DNA from: Shinella sp. UYSO24
GTDB lineage: Bacteria; Pseudomonadota; Alphaproteobacteria; Rhizobiales; Rhizobiaceae
Assembly: GCA_902167985.1 (NCBI GenBank)
Contig: CABHNZ010000004.1
Coordinates: 124,001-188,000 of the forward strand
Length of the DNA stretch: 64,000 nucleotides
Direction: 5' to 3'
Below, piece by piece: positions 1-9,397 of the stretch. How positions within the stretch are numbered: the first letter of the stretch is position 1; every line of letters starts with the position of its first letter. Below the pieces are notes generated by a model. That model saw only the letters and a program-made list of their open reading frames with translations, ran no database searches and was not told where the DNA came from. A program made the translations under genes and the position numbers.

Positions 1-14
1 ACGAGAAAGTTATA

Positions 15-731
15 ATGCAGGACCCGTTAATGAAGCCCGATGTGAAGGATGATGCCGCGGCGTCAGGCCGTTTCGCTGCGGGCGAGGATCCCGTCAAGCG
101 CGAGCAGATCCTGGCCGGTGCGACACGCGTCTTCCTGCGCGACGGTTTTGCGGCCGCCAGCATGAACGATATCACGCGGGAAGCGGGCGTCTCGAAAGGC
201 ACGATCTACGTCTATTTCCGCGACAAGGAAGACCTCTTCGTCGCCATGGTCGAGGCCAAGCGCGAAGCCTTCCTGAGCTCCTTGCGCACGGTTCTGGCCG
301 ACAACGACGATATCGAAGTCGTGCTCTATCAGTTCGGGGTCAAGTTTCTCGAGCATATGACGGACGAAAACACGGTCACGGCCATGCGGACCGTTCTCGG
401 CGTCCGCGAGCGCATGCCTGCCCTCTGTAGCCGCTTCTTCCGCGGGCCGCAGAACCTGCGAACGGTGTTGCACGATTATCTGGCGCAATATGTCGAAGAC
501 GGCACGCTGATAACGGACGATCTCGACCTCGCCTCCGGGCAGTTCCTCGATCTCGTCAGCGGCAGCTTCTTCAAGTTCCGCCTCTTCGGCACGATGCCGG
601 AGCCACCGTCGGACGAGGAGATCAGCCGGGTCATCCGCGGCGCCATTTTCGTCTTCATGGCGGCCTATAAAGCACCGGCAAAAGCCTCACCTGACGCAAG
701 CGTGAAGGGAAAGATCGGCGAAACCGCCTGA
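15..731 (+). CDS. TetR-family transcriptional regulator
   Basis: A 238-residue one-component repressor of the TetR family. The N-terminal DNA-binding domain is at about residues 28-75, and its recognition helix reads GVSKGTIYVYFRDKEDL, the family hallmark. The rest is a helical ligand-binding/dimer domain that I cannot assign to an inducer. The start at 15 has a weak GAGAAAG upstream; an ATG at 30 is an alternative. The gene begins at the left edge, so the gene it controls may lie outside the window, and a divergent or upstream efflux operon would be typical. The downstream TerC gene is on the same strand, 96 nt away, with its own ribosome binding site. The family is clear; the function is unknown. 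Confidence 0.85.
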   Translation: MQDPLMKPDVKDDAAASGRFAAGEDPVKREQILAGATRVFLRDGFAAASMNDITREAGVSKGTIYVYFRDKEDLFVAMVEAKREAFLSSLRTVLADNDDIEVVLYQFGVKFLEHMTDENTVTAMRTVLGVRERMPALCSRFFRGPQNLRTVLHDYLAQYVEDGTLITDDLDLASGQFLDLVSGSFFKFRLFGTMPEPPSDEEISRVIRGAIFVFMAAYKAPAKASPDASVKGKIGETA

Positions 732-767
732 TTCTGAGGGTCTTGCCTCAACTTCCTCTTGTCTTCC

Positions 768-794
768 GCCGGGCAGATCTTACATCCGCCCGGC
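768..794 (+). other. Hairpin in the leader of the TerC gene
   Basis: GCCGGGC and GCCCGGC form a perfect 7-bp inverted repeat around a 13-nt loop, 34 nt before the TerC start codon. No T-run follows, so it is not a normal terminator for the TetR gene. It could be a 5' UTR structure. I looked for a yybP-ykoY (Mn2+) riboswitch, which often precedes such genes, and did not find its conserved core. Confidence 0.35.
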
Positions 795-827
795 ATTTAC
801 GCGTTAAAATTGAGACAGGAGACATGG

Positions 828-1594
828 ATGGACATCGCAGCGCTGGTAACAGACCCCTCGGCCTGGGTAGCGCTTATAACACTTGTGGTCATGGAGGTCG
901 TGCTCGGCATCGACAACCTGATCTTCATCTCCATCCTGACGAACAAGCTCCCGCCTGAAAGCCGCGAAAAGGCCCGCAAGATCGGTATCGGTCTGGCGCT
1001 TGTCATGCGCTTGGCCTGCTCGGCACCATCGCCTGGATCGTCCAGCTCACCAATCCGCTCTTCGAAGCCTTCGGTCACGCCTTCTCCTGGAAGGACCTGA
1101 TCCTGATCGCCGGCGGTCTCTTCCTCGTCTACAAGGCGACGAAGGAGATCCACCACAATGTCGATCCCGAGGATCACAAGGAAGATATGGTCGGCGCCGG
1201 TGGCCAGGTGGTCAAGATGAGCTTTGCCGCCGCGATCGGCCAGATCCTCGTGCTCGACCTCGTCTTCTCGATCGACAGCATCATCACCGCCGTCGGCATG
1301 ACCCCGCACCTGCCGATCATGATCGTCGCCGTCGTCGCAGCCGTCACCGTCATGCTTCTGGCCGCTACCCCGCTTGCCAACTTCATCGAGAAGAACCCGA
1401 CCATCGTCATGCTGGCGCTCGGCTTCCTGCTGATGATCGGCGGCACGCTGATTGCCGAAGGTTTTGGCGTGCATGTGCCCAAGGGCTATATCTACGCCGC
1501 CATGGCCTTCTCCGCGCTGGTCGAGATCCTCAACATGGTCTCGCGCAATTCCAAGCGGAAGAAGAAGGCCGAGAGCAAATCGACGCTGCACTGA
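828..1594 (+). CDS. TerC/YkoY-family integral membrane protein (frame broken near 1010)
   Basis: About 255 residues once the frame is repaired. TerC-family proteins have 7-8 membrane helices with buried acidic residues and are linked to Mn2+ export or metalation of secreted proteins. Here the acidic motifs are GIDNLIFI near residue 26 and LVFSIDSII near residue 145. The start at 828 has AGGAGA seven bases upstream, and an overlapping ATG at 824 is out of frame. Reading stays in frame to about 1010 (VMRL), then continues one base earlier in phase to the stop at 1594. One lost C in GCCTTGG explains this and restores a continuous family-like protein. A strong terminator follows. Confidence 0.85.
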
Positions 1595-1629
1595 CGTCGC
1601 AACGCCTTCCAAATTCTACCCACAAACGC

Positions 1630-1660
1630 AAACCGGGCCCTCAAGGGCCCGGTTTCTTAT
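1630..1660 (+). terminator. Intrinsic terminator between converging TerC and lysS
   Basis: An 11-bp perfect stem, AAACCGGGCCC / GGGCCCGGTTT, closes a TCAA tetraloop (1630-1655) and is followed by CTTATT. The A-rich left flank means it could also work on the minus strand for lysS, which ends at 1685. The structure is seen directly in the sequence; bidirectional use is inferred. Confidence 0.9.
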
Positions 1661-1684
1661 TATGGCTATATGGTCGAAAAAGCC

Positions 1685-3180
1685 TCAGTCAACCTTGTTG
1701 CGGCGAGCCGGGAAGAGGATGACGTCGCGGATCGACGGGGCGTTGGTCAAGAGCATGATCAGGCGGTCGACGCCGATCCCGAGACCGCCGGCCGGCGGCA
1801 TGCCCTGGTCGATCGCATCGAGGAACTCGTCGTCCAGCTGCTTGTCCTTCTCGCCGCGCGCATGCGCCTGCTCCAGCTGCTCGACCATGCGGCGGCGCTG
1901 CTCTTCCGGATCGTTCAATTCGGAAAACGCGTTGCCGACTTCCCAGGCGTTGCAATAGGTCTCGAAACGCTCGACGAGGCGCGGCTCGCCCGGCACTTCC
2001 TTGGCAAACGGCGAAATGTCCTTCGGGAAATGCGTCACATGGCTCGGCTGGATCAGCGTGCCCTCGACCTTTTCTTCAAAGATGAAGGCAAGGCATTCGC
2101 CCCAGGTCCAGTCCTTCTCGACTTCGAAACCGGCAGCTTGGCAGCAGCACGGGCTTCCTCATCGGTCTTGAGGCTAAGGAAGTCGATGCCGGTGACTTCC
2201 TTGACGGCGTCAGGCATCGGCACGCGCTTGAACGGGCCCTTGAAGGAGATCTGCTTGTCGCCGAAAGTCACGTCGCTCGTGCCGTGGATCGAGACGGCCA
2301 GCGTCTCGAACAGCCGCTCGACGAGACCCATAATGTCCTCGTAATCGGCATAGGCCCAGTAGCATTCCATCATGGTGAATTCAGGATTGTGCCGGGTCGA
2401 GACGCCTTCGTTGCGGAAGTTGCGGTTGATCTCGAACACCTTGTCCGAAAGACCCGATACCAGCGTGCGCTTCAAGAACAGTTCCGGCGCGATACGCAGG
2501 TACATGTCCATCTTCAGCGTATTGTGGAAGGTCTTGAACGGATCGGCGGTGGCGCCGCCATAGACCGTCTGCAGCATCGGCGTCTCGACTTCGAGGAAGT
2601 TTTCGGCCTCCATGAAGCGGCGGATGCCAGACACGATCTTCGAACGCTGCTGGAAGCGCAGCTTGGACTCTTCGTTGCTGAGGATATCGAGATGGCGCTT
2701 GCGATAGCGGATCTCGACATCGGCAATGCCGTTCCACTTTTCCGGCATCGGCAGGAGCGACTTGGTCAGCATGGTGATTTCGCGGGCATTGATCGACAAT
2801 TCACCGCGCTTGGTGCGGCGCACCGTGCCGGTGACGCCGATAATGTCGCCGATATCGATCAGCGCCAGCATCTCGCGCGCCTCTTCCGGCGTTACGTCCT
2901 TGTGGCTGAAGATCTGGATCTTGCCCGAGGCGTCATGGATATCCATGAACATGCCCGAATTGCGCGAGGAATAGACGCGGCCGGCAACGGTGACGACATC
3001 CTGCGTCTCGGTATCGGGCTCGAGACCCTCGTATTTCTCCGACAGTTCGGCATTGGTCATCGTGCGATGAAAATGCGCCGGATAGACGTCGCCGATCTTT
3101 TCGCGCAGCAGTTTGAGTTTCTGCGCGCGGACTTCCGTGGCGTCGGAGGAAAGGGTGGCTTCGGTCTTCTTGTCGGTCAT
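1685..3180 (-). CDS. lysS: Class II lysyl-tRNA synthetase (frame broken near 2140)
   Basis: Charges tRNA-Lys with lysine in the cytoplasm. It is an essential protein of about 498 residues, the normal length. An N-terminal OB-fold anticodon-binding domain (about residues 55-150) is followed by the class II catalytic core, with motif 2 visible as FRNEG and motif 3 as [11 protein letters not shown] near the C-terminus. The start at 3180 gives the usual MTDK N-terminus. The frame breaks near 2140 and continues one base out of phase to 1685. One missing base restores a continuous sequence ([15 protein letters not shown]). Since lysS is essential and no other copy is visible here, the break is most likely a sequence error. 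gltX lies 75 nt upstream on the same strand. Confidence 0.95.
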
Positions 3181-3254
3181 CGCGCTTTGCCTTTTTCGGG
3201 CTGTTTTCGTTATCTGTATCAGAGGCTGCCGCACCCGGCGGCAGCCAAAAATCC

Positions 3255-4712
3255 TTACTTGCCATCGCCGACCATGGACGAGACCACGGTCATCGCGATC
3301 TTCAGGCGCTGGCGCACGACCGAACGGCCGAGCAGAGCCATACTGTCAAACAGCGGCAGCGACCGCTGCGAGCCGGAAACGGCAACGAAGAGCGGCGGGG
3401 TGACGACGCGCAGCTTCTTGCCGAGGCGGTCGGCAATCGCACGCAACTCCTGGTCGATGCTCTCGACATTCCACTCGATCATCTTTTCGAGGTCGGCCTG
3501 CACCGTCTGCAGGATTTCCAGCGTTTCGGCAGGCGCAGTCTTCAAGCCCGAGAACGAGGCCGGCGTCAGGCCGACATCGCTTGCAAGCAGGAAGCCGCCG
3601 AGCGAGGGCAGTTCGCCGAGCTTGGAAATGCGGCTCTGCGACAGCTTCAGGCCTTCCGTCAGGCGGGAATTTTCCATCGCCCATTCGAGCGTGCGGGCAA
3701 CGAATTCTTCCGGCGACAGCTTCTCGCGCAGCCAGCGGCCGTTCAGCCAGTCGAGCTTCTGGATGTCGAAGATCGCGCCGGCCTTGGAAAGAGCTTCCGG
3801 ATCGAATTTTGCCGTCATCTCTTCCATGGTCAGCAGTTCTTCGCCTTCGGAGATCTGCACGAAGAACAGGCCGAGGAAGTTCATCATCGCTTCCGGCAGG
3901 TAGCCGAGCGCCGAGTAGTAGGAGATCGAGGTCGGGTTCTTGCGCTTCGAAAGCTTCGACTTGTCGGCATTGCGCATCAGGGAGAGATGCATGAAGACCG
4001 GCGCTTCCCAGCCGAAATAGCGATAGAGAAGAATGTGCTTCGGCACCGATGCCAGCCACTCTTCGCCGCGCGCCACATGGGTGATCTTCATAAGATGGTC
4101 GTCGATGACGTTTGCCATGTGATAGGTCGGCATGCCGTCGCCCTTGATGAGCACCTGCATGTCCACACTGTCCCACGGGATCGACACGTCGCCATAGACA
4201 CCGTCGGTGAAATCGCAGGAACCCTCGGTCGGGATCTTCATGCGCACGACCGAGCTTTCGCCGGCCGCCATCTTGGCGGTGACTTCCTCGGCGCTGTACT
4301 TCAGGCACAGCCCGTCATATTTCGGCGCCTTGCCGGCGGCACGCTGGCCTTCGCGCATCTGGTCCAGCCGCTCGGGCGTGCAGAAGCAGCGGAACGCATG
4401 GCCCTTGTCGAGCAGGTCCTGCGCGTAGGGCTGGTACATGTCCTTGCGGTCGGACTGGCGATACGGGCCGTAGGGACCGCCGACATCCGGGCCTTCCGCC
4501 CAGGTGAGCCCGGTCCAGCGCAGCGCGTCGAGCACCTTCTGCTCGAATTCCAGCGTCGAGCGGGTCGCATCCGTATCCTCGATGCGCAGGATGAACTCGC
4601 CGCCGTTCTTCTTGGCGAAGAGATAGTTGAACAGCGCGATATAGGCGGTGCCGACATGCGGCTCGCCAGTCGGCGACGGGGCAATGCGGACGCGGGGGGT
4701 CGGATGGATCAT
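3255..4712 (-). CDS. gltX: Glutamyl-tRNA synthetase
   Basis: A class I aminoacyl-tRNA synthetase of 485 residues, intact. The HIGH-type signature is in APSPTGEPHVGTAY (residues 9-22) and the KMSKS-type loop is KLSKR (about residue 245), both required for glutamate activation. The start at 4712 gives MIHPTPRVRIAPSP; the open frame extends further upstream but without family similarity. Alphaproteobacteria often carry two GltX paralogues, one of which can help charge tRNA-Gln before GatCAB amidation, and I cannot tell which this is. lysS follows on the same strand. Confidence 0.95.
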   Translation of the reverse strand: MIHPTPRVRIAPSPTGEPHVGTAYIALFNYLFAKKNGGEFILRIEDTDATRSTLEFEQKVLDALRWTGLTWAEGPDVGGPYGPYRQSDRKDMYQPYAQDLLDKGHAFRCFCTPERLDQMREGQRAAGKAPKYDGLCLKYSAEEVTAKMAAGESSVVRMKIPTEGSCDFTDGVYGDVSIPWDSVDMQVLIKGDGMPTYHMANVIDDHLMKITHVARGEEWLASVPKHILLYRYFGWEAPVFMHLSLMRNADKSKLSKRKNPTSISYYSALGYLPEAMMNFLGLFFVQISEGEELLTMEEMTAKFDPEALSKAGAIFDIQKLDWLNGRWLREKLSPEEFVARTLEWAMENSRLTEGLKLSQSRISKLGELPSLGGFLLASDVGLTPASFSGLKTAPAETLEILQTVQADLEKMIEWNVESIDQELRAIADRLGKKLRVVTPPLFVAVSGSQRSLPLFDSMALLGRSVVRQRLKIAMTVVSSMVGDGK

Positions 4713-4854
4713 GGATATGGCTCGATCTCTGGGCTCGAACCGGCGTTTCCAACGACCGGGATTGAACTGCGCGAAAAATGCGGATTGGGCGAGGCTTAGG
4801 CCATATTCAGCCGCAGGCGTCAAGGTTTTTGGCCCTTCCGCGCCCCATCATGCC

Positions 4855-6627
4855 TCAATGCACCGGCCATACATAGAGGAGTGCCGGCACGCTGACGAGA
4901 ATGATGAGAAGCGAGAGCGGCGCACCGAGCCGCGGATAGTCGGAGAACCTGTAGCCGCCCGGCCCGAAGACCAGCGTATTGCACTGGTGTCCGACAGGCG
5001 TGAGGAAGTCCGATCCGGCCCCGATCGCCACCGCCATCAAGAAGGCATCCGGCCTGTAGCCGAGATTGGTGGCAAAGCCCGCCGCGATCGGCGCCATGAC
5101 GAGAACGGTCGCGGCATTGTTGAGGAAGGGCGTCACCGCCATCGCCGTGACGAGGATCAGCCCGACCGCGCCCCAGGGCGGCAGGTTCATCGCCACATCA
5201 CCGAGCCAGCGGGCGATCAGATCGCTGCCGCCGGTGGTTCGAAGCGTATCGGAGACGGGAATGAGCGCCGCCAGCATGATCAGGATCGGCCCATCCACCG
5301 ACTTGTAGATATCGGCCAGCGGGATGCAGCGGAACACGACCATGCCGAGCGCCGCCGCAAAGAAGGCGACCGGCACCGGCGCAAGACCGACGGCCGTCGT
5401 CGCCATCGCTAGAGCGAGAATAACGAGCGGAATATAGGCGCGCCGATGGGTGCCGAGCATCACCTCGCGCTGCGCCAGCGGCAGGAGCGAAAAATCCTGC
5501 ATGACGACAGGCAGGTTCTTGCGGCTTCCCTGAAGAACCAGCACGTCGCCGGCCGCAAGCGTGAGGCGCCCGAGCCGCTCCGTCAGCCGTTCGCCATGCC
5601 GGCTGACGGCAAGCAGATTGACGCCGCGTGTATAGGAGAGCGCCAGTTCCTTGGCCGAAAGCCCCTTCAGCGGCGATTCCTGGCTGATGATCGCCTCGAC
5701 CGAAATCGCGTCCGAGACCTGCTGGCCGTTCTCGGTGAGCGGCTTGCCCGACAATTGCAGCTTGCCGGCAGAAACGATCCGGTCGAGCGCCTTCGATGGG
5801 CCTTCCAGCAGCACCACGTCATTTTCTCTGAGCACCAGATCCGGAAAGGGTGACATGCGGGCCGTGCCACGCAGGACGGCGAGCGAAATCACCTCGCCAT
5901 CGCCGATCTTCAGAAGATCGCTCAGCGGCTTTTCCAGCACCGCGGACGTGGCCGTTACCGAGACCTCCGAGACGTAATTGGTGATCTCGACGGCTTCTTC
6001 GAGTGAATTGTTCTGCTTGGTCCGGCTCGGCACCAGCCAGTGAAAGCAGAGGAGGAAGGCAATGCCGACAACCGTCAGCAGCGCACCGACCGGCGTGAAA
6101 TCGAACATCGTGAACGGCGTGCCGGTGAGTTCGCCGCGCAGCCGCGACACGACGATATTCGGCGACGTGCCGATCTGCGTCATCAACCCGCCGAGAAGTG
6201 CGGCAAACGACATCGGCATCAGATATTTCGACGGCGAGGCGCCGGACTTGCGGGCAAATTGAAAGGCGACCGGCATCATGATCGCCAGCGCGCCGATATT
6301 CTTGATGAAGGCCGACAGCACGGCAACGACGATCATCAAGAGCGCCACCTGCATATGCAGCGAGGTCAGGTTCGGGAAGAACCGCTTGATCGCCATGTCG
6401 ACGATACCGGAACGCGCCACGCCTGCCGAAACCACCAGCGCCGAGCCGACGATGATGACGATATCATCGGAAAAGCCGGAAAACGCCTTGTCCGCCGGCA
6501 CGATGCCGACGGCGACCGCAAGCACCAGCGCACAGCAGGCCACCACGTCATAGCGGAACCGATCCCAGATGAAGACAGCCATCATCAGCCCGATGACGGC
6601 AAAGGCGAGGATCTGATCTGTGGTCAT
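4855..6627 (-). CDS. SLC13-type permease with two central TrkA-C domains
   Basis: A 590-residue inner-membrane transporter. Hydrophobic helices occupy about residues 1-195 and 390-590. Between them lie two TrkA-C/RCK-C like regulatory domains (about 210-290 and 300-385). This is the architecture of the divalent anion:Na+ symporter (CitT/ArsB superfamily) proteins usually annotated as SLC13 family permeases, whose substrates include sulfate or dicarboxylates. The substrate cannot be read from the sequence. The gene is intact, lies 142 nt upstream of gltX on the same strand and diverges from the iron-transport genes. Confidence 0.85.
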   Translation of the reverse strand: MTTDQILAFAVIGLMMAVFIWDRFRYDVVACCALVLAVAVGIVPADKAFSGFSDDIVIIVGSALVVSAGVARSGIVDMAIKRFFPNLTSLHMQVALLMIVVAVLSAFIKNIGALAIMMPVAFQFARKSGASPSKYLMPMSFAALLGGLMTQIGTSPNIVVSRLRGELTGTPFTMFDFTPVGALLTVVGIAFLLCFHWLVPSRTKQNNSLEEAVEITNYVSEVSVTATSAVLEKPLSDLLKIGDGEVISLAVLRGTARMSPFPDLVLRENDVVLLEGPSKALDRIVSAGKLQLSGKPLTENGQQVSDAISVEAIISQESPLKGLSAKELALSYTRGVNLLAVSRHGERLTERLGRLTLAAGDVLVLQGSRKNLPVVMQDFSLLPLAQREVMLGTHRRAYIPLVILALAMATTAVGLAPVPVAFFAAALGMVVFRCIPLADIYKSVDGPILIMLAALIPVSDTLRTTGGSDLIARWLGDVAMNLPPWGAVGLILVTAMAVTPFLNNAATVLVMAPIAAGFATNLGYRPDAFLMAVAIGAGSDFLTPVGHQCNTLVFGPGGYRFSDYPRLGAPLSLLIILVSVPALLYVWPVH

Positions 6628-6859
6628 GAGGCTCCGGCGGGGCTTGCACTATGCGGGCTTTGTTCGGATTTCGAGGGCGGGACTACGGTAAGCGCGGGCG
6701 AACGGATAACGACAAACGGCAGCAGACGATCTTGGCCATCGATTCCCCGTTGGCCCGACAATGCCCGAAAGGTCGATTGGTTTCAAACGACTGGCGCTTT
6801 CGCAACCCGGCACCGCTTTTGAACGATCCTGCCGGATTTGTCGAAACCCGGGAAAAAGG
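6628..6859. other. Divergent intergenic region
   Basis: It separates the SLC13-type permease (minus) from the iron-transport operon (plus). I see no supported coding sequence in it. The only motif I can name in the gap is the RirA-type box immediately to the right, at 6860-6874. Confidence 0.6.
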
Positions 6860-6874
6860 TGATTGCTTTACTCA
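6860..6874 (+). promoter_or_regulatory. RirA-type iron-responsive operator (IRO box) 1
   Basis: TGA-N9-TCA (TGATTGCTTTACTCA), the half-site arrangement described for RirA-controlled promoters in rhizobia, lies 54 nt before the binding-protein gene. Surrounding bases are shared with the second box at 8196 (both have an A-run before the box and ATGAAAC just after it), so the two appear to be related elements and not chance matches. Confidence 0.65.
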
Positions 6875-6927
6875 TGAAACAGGAATAGGTCGGCTGCGGG
6901 AGGAAGGATTATCGTGAGGACGCGAAG

Positions 6928-8049
6928 ATGAAACTGATCGCCTATTCTGCCATTGCCCTGCTTTCGCTGAGCAGCGCAAGCTTTGCCACCGATTATCCCG
7001 CAGCCGTGACCGACGTCGTCGGCCGCACGGTGACGATCGCAAAGAAGCCCGAGCGCATCGTCCTGCAGGACGGTCGCGACATGCTCACCATGGCGCTTCT
7101 GGATCGCGATAATCCCTACAAGCGTGTCGTCGGCTGGAGCTCGAACTTCGTCAAGTCCGATCCGGGCACCGCAAAGCTCATGGATCAGGCCTTCGGCAAG
7201 GCACCGCCGGTCATGACGCTCTCGGAAGATGGCGACGTCGATCTCGAAGCCATCATCGCTGCCAAGCCGGATCTCGTCGTTGCCCAGCAGCGCGCCGAAA
7301 AGACCTTCCAGGGCTCGGGCGTCGAAGACAAGCTCAAGGCCCTCGGCATTCCGGTCATCTATCTCGACCTCATGGAAAAGCCGGTCGAAGACACGACCAA
7401 GAGCGTCGAAGTTCTCGGCAAGGCGATCGACCGCGAGAAGGAAGCAACGGAATACGTTTCCTTCTACAAAAAGCATCTCGACCACCTGAACGAAGTCATC
7501 GCCAAGCAGACGAGCCATCCGAACGTCTTCGTCGAGGCGAAGGCCGGCAACAAGGGCGACGGTTGCTGCTTCACGCACGGCGATACCGGCTTCGGCAAGC
7601 TGGTTGCAGCCCTCAAGGGCAACAATATCGGCACCAAGCTCCTGCCGGGCCAGACCGGCAACGTCTCGCTGGAAACCCTGCTCGGCACCAGCCCGCCGGA
7701 CGTCTACATCATGTCCGGTTCGCAGTGGACCAATCCGGAAAACGCAGCCGTTCCCTTCGGCTACAACGTAACGCCGCAGCAGGTGACGGCAGCACTCGGC
7801 AAGCTTGAGCAGCGCGACGGCTTTGCCGCGATGAAGGCTGTGCAGGATGGCCGCGTCTACGGCATCTACCACCAGTTCTACAACCACCCCTACAACATTG
7901 TCGGCCTCGAATATTTCGCGACCTTCATGTATCCGGAAGCCTTCAAGGGCCTCAATCCGGGCGATACCTACGCGACGCTGATCAAGGACTTCACCAAGAT
8001 CCCGGCCGCTCCCGTCGTGCTCGGCGCAGCCGCTCCCGTCACGCAGTAA
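6928..8049 (+). CDS. Periplasmic Fe-siderophore/haem-type ABC binding protein
   Basis: A 373-residue class III (FepB/BtuF fold) substrate-binding protein of an iron-chelate importer. Residues 1-20 form a Sec signal peptide. The mature protein starts with a typical DVVGRTVTIAKKPERIV segment, followed by the two lobes joined by a long helix. The candidate ligand is a ferric siderophore; the sequence does not fix which one. The start ATG at 6928 is preceded by GTGAGGACGCGAAG. A RirA box lies upstream, and the permease and ATPase genes follow on the same strand after two hairpins and a second RirA box. Expression is therefore predicted to rise when iron is scarce. Confidence 0.88.
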   Translation: MKLIAYSAIALLSLSSASFATDYPAAVTDVVGRTVTIAKKPERIVLQDGRDMLTMALLDRDNPYKRVVGWSSNFVKSDPGTAKLMDQAFGKAPPVMTLSEDGDVDLEAIIAAKPDLVVAQQRAEKTFQGSGVEDKLKALGIPVIYLDLMEKPVEDTTKSVEVLGKAIDREKEATEYVSFYKKHLDHLNEVIAKQTSHPNVFVEAKAGNKGDGCCFTHGDTGFGKLVAALKGNNIGTKLLPGQTGNVSLETLLGTSPPDVYIMSGSQWTNPENAAVPFGYNVTPQQVTAALGKLEQRDGFAAMKAVQDGRVYGIYHQFYNHPYNIVGLEYFATFMYPEAFKGLNPGDTYATLIKDFTKIPAAPVVLGAAAPVTQ

Positions 8050-8067
8050 AAACGCCTCCCAAGGCGC

Positions 8068-8112
8068 GCCGGAGGCAGCTCCGGCACGCCGTGGCGGCAA
8101 GCCCGCCACGGC
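8068..8112 (+). repeat. Two adjacent hairpins between the binding-protein and permease genes
   Basis: The first stem is GCCGGAG/CTCCGGC with a GCAG loop (8068-8085). The second is GCCGTGGCGG/CCGCCACGGC with a 5-nt loop (8088-8112). No T-run follows. In ABC operons such structures commonly protect the 3' end of the binding-protein message, giving more of that protein than of the permease. Confidence 0.7.
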
Positions 8113-8195
8113 CTCGACCGGCAGCTGCAATTCACGCAAACGTGTGACTTTTCGTCATGCAGCCGTCGAAGATAAGCGCGACCCGCGCAAAAAGA

Positions 8196-8210
8196 TGATT
8201 GATCAGGTCA
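8196..8210 (+). promoter_or_regulatory. RirA-type iron-responsive operator (IRO box) 2
   Basis: TGATTGATCAGGTCA fits TGA-N9-TCA and lies 116 nt upstream of the permease start. Its flanks resemble those of box 1. A second box inside the operon suggests that the permease and ATPase genes have their own iron-controlled promoter. Confidence 0.6.
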
Positions 8211-8325
8211 TGAAACGGGCATAGGCCACGTCCAGTGAAATGCAGGTTCGAAGGATTGCCCTTCGCGGCCCGCGGACAGCCCGACGCCCCGTCGCCGGAC
8301 CGACAAGAGATTGCGGAGATTGAAG

Positions 8326-9396
8326 TTGAGCGTTTTGGAGCATCGTCCGGCCTTGGCGCTGGCAGACGCGGAGACGGCCTATCACGGCAAGATGCGCGTC
8401 AAGGTCATCCTGCTTATCGGCCTTGCGCTCGCGCTCTGTGTCACCACGGTGATCGACATCTGCGTCGGTTCGGCCAATCTGGCCCCGGCAGACGTACTTG
8501 CCGCGATCTTCCAGCCTGACACGGTCAGCCGCTCCACCAAGGCAATCGTCGTCGATGTCCGGCTTCCCTATTCGCTGATGGCGCTTCTCGTCGGCGCCTC
8601 GCTGTCGCTGGCCGGCGCCGAGATGCAGACCATTCTCGACAATCCGCTGGCAAGCCCGTTCACGCTCGGCGTTTCCTCTGCCGCAGCCTTTGGCGCCGCC
8701 CTGGCGATCGTTCTCCAGCTCGGCATTCCCGGTGTTCCGCCGGAATGGTTCATTCCCGCCAACGCCTTCGTCTTTGCCTTCGGCTCCGTCCTTCTGCTCC
8801 AGCTTCTGTCCAGCCTGCGCGGCGCAGGCGTCGAGACACTGGTTCTCTTCGGCATCGCGCTCGTCTTCATCTTCAACGCGCTCGTCGCCATCATGCAGTT
8901 CATCGCCTCTGCCGAGGCGCTGCAGCAGCTGGTCTTCTGGAGCATGGGCAGCCTGACCCGGTCCAGCTGGATGAAGCTCGAAATCATGGGCATCATCCTC
9001 TGCTGCATCGTGCCCTTCTCGCTTGCAGCCTCGTGGAAACTCACGGCGCTGCGACTGGGCGAGGATCGCGCCCGCTCCTTCGGCATCGATGTCGGCCGCC
9101 TGCGCTTCTTCTCCCTGCTGCGGGTCAGCATTCTGGCCGCCACGTCCGTCGCCTTTGTCGGCACGATCGGCTTCATCGGCCTCGTCGGACCGCATATCGC
9201 CCGCCTTCTCGTCGGTGAGGATCACCGCTTCTTCCTGCCGGCCAGCATTCTCTGCGGCGCGCTCGTCATGTCGCTCGCCTCTGCCGCGAGCAAGCTCATC
9301 GTGCCGGGCGTGCTCCTGCCGGTCGGCATCGTCACCTCGCTGATCGGCGTACCCTTCTTCCTCGCCCTGATCTTCAGCAAGGGAGCAAAGAGCTGA
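8326..9396 (+). CDS. FecCD-family ABC permease for iron chelate
   Basis: An inner-membrane permease of about 356 residues with multiple hydrophobic helices and the FecCD/BtuC signature GLVGPHIARLLVG (about residue 287), the segment that contacts the ATPase. Only one permease gene is present, so it probably forms a homodimer. The start is not ATG: TTG at 8326 has GGAG (8315-8318) at good spacing, while TTG codons at 8311 and 8320 are worse placed. The ATPase gene begins one base after its stop codon, which indicates translational coupling. Confidence 0.88.
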   Translation: MSVLEHRPALALADAETAYHGKMRVKVILLIGLALALCVTTVIDICVGSANLAPADVLAAIFQPDTVSRSTKAIVVDVRLPYSLMALLVGASLSLAGAEMQTILDNPLASPFTLGVSSAAAFGAALAIVLQLGIPGVPPEWFIPANAFVFAFGSVLLLQLLSSLRGAGVETLVLFGIALVFIFNALVAIMQFIASAEALQQLVFWSMGSLTRSSWMKLEIMGIILCCIVPFSLAASWKLTALRLGEDRARSFGIDVGRLRFFSLLRVSILAATSVAFVGTIGFIGLVGPHIARLLVGEDHRFFLPASILCGALVMSLASAASKLIVPGVLLPVGIVTSLIGVPFFLALIFSKGAKS

Positions 9397-9397
9397 C

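Noticed and set aside
731-828. yybP-ykoY manganese riboswitch before the TerC gene
   Set aside because: Only a 7-bp hairpin is present; the conserved core is absent.
4730-4790. Possible tRNA T-arm (GGTTCGAGCC on the minus strand)
   Set aside because: The T-stem does not pair, and no acceptor or anticodon arm can be drawn.
8050-8326. Cobalamin riboswitch upstream of the FecCD gene
   Set aside because: No B12 box; the shared element matches RirA boxes instead.
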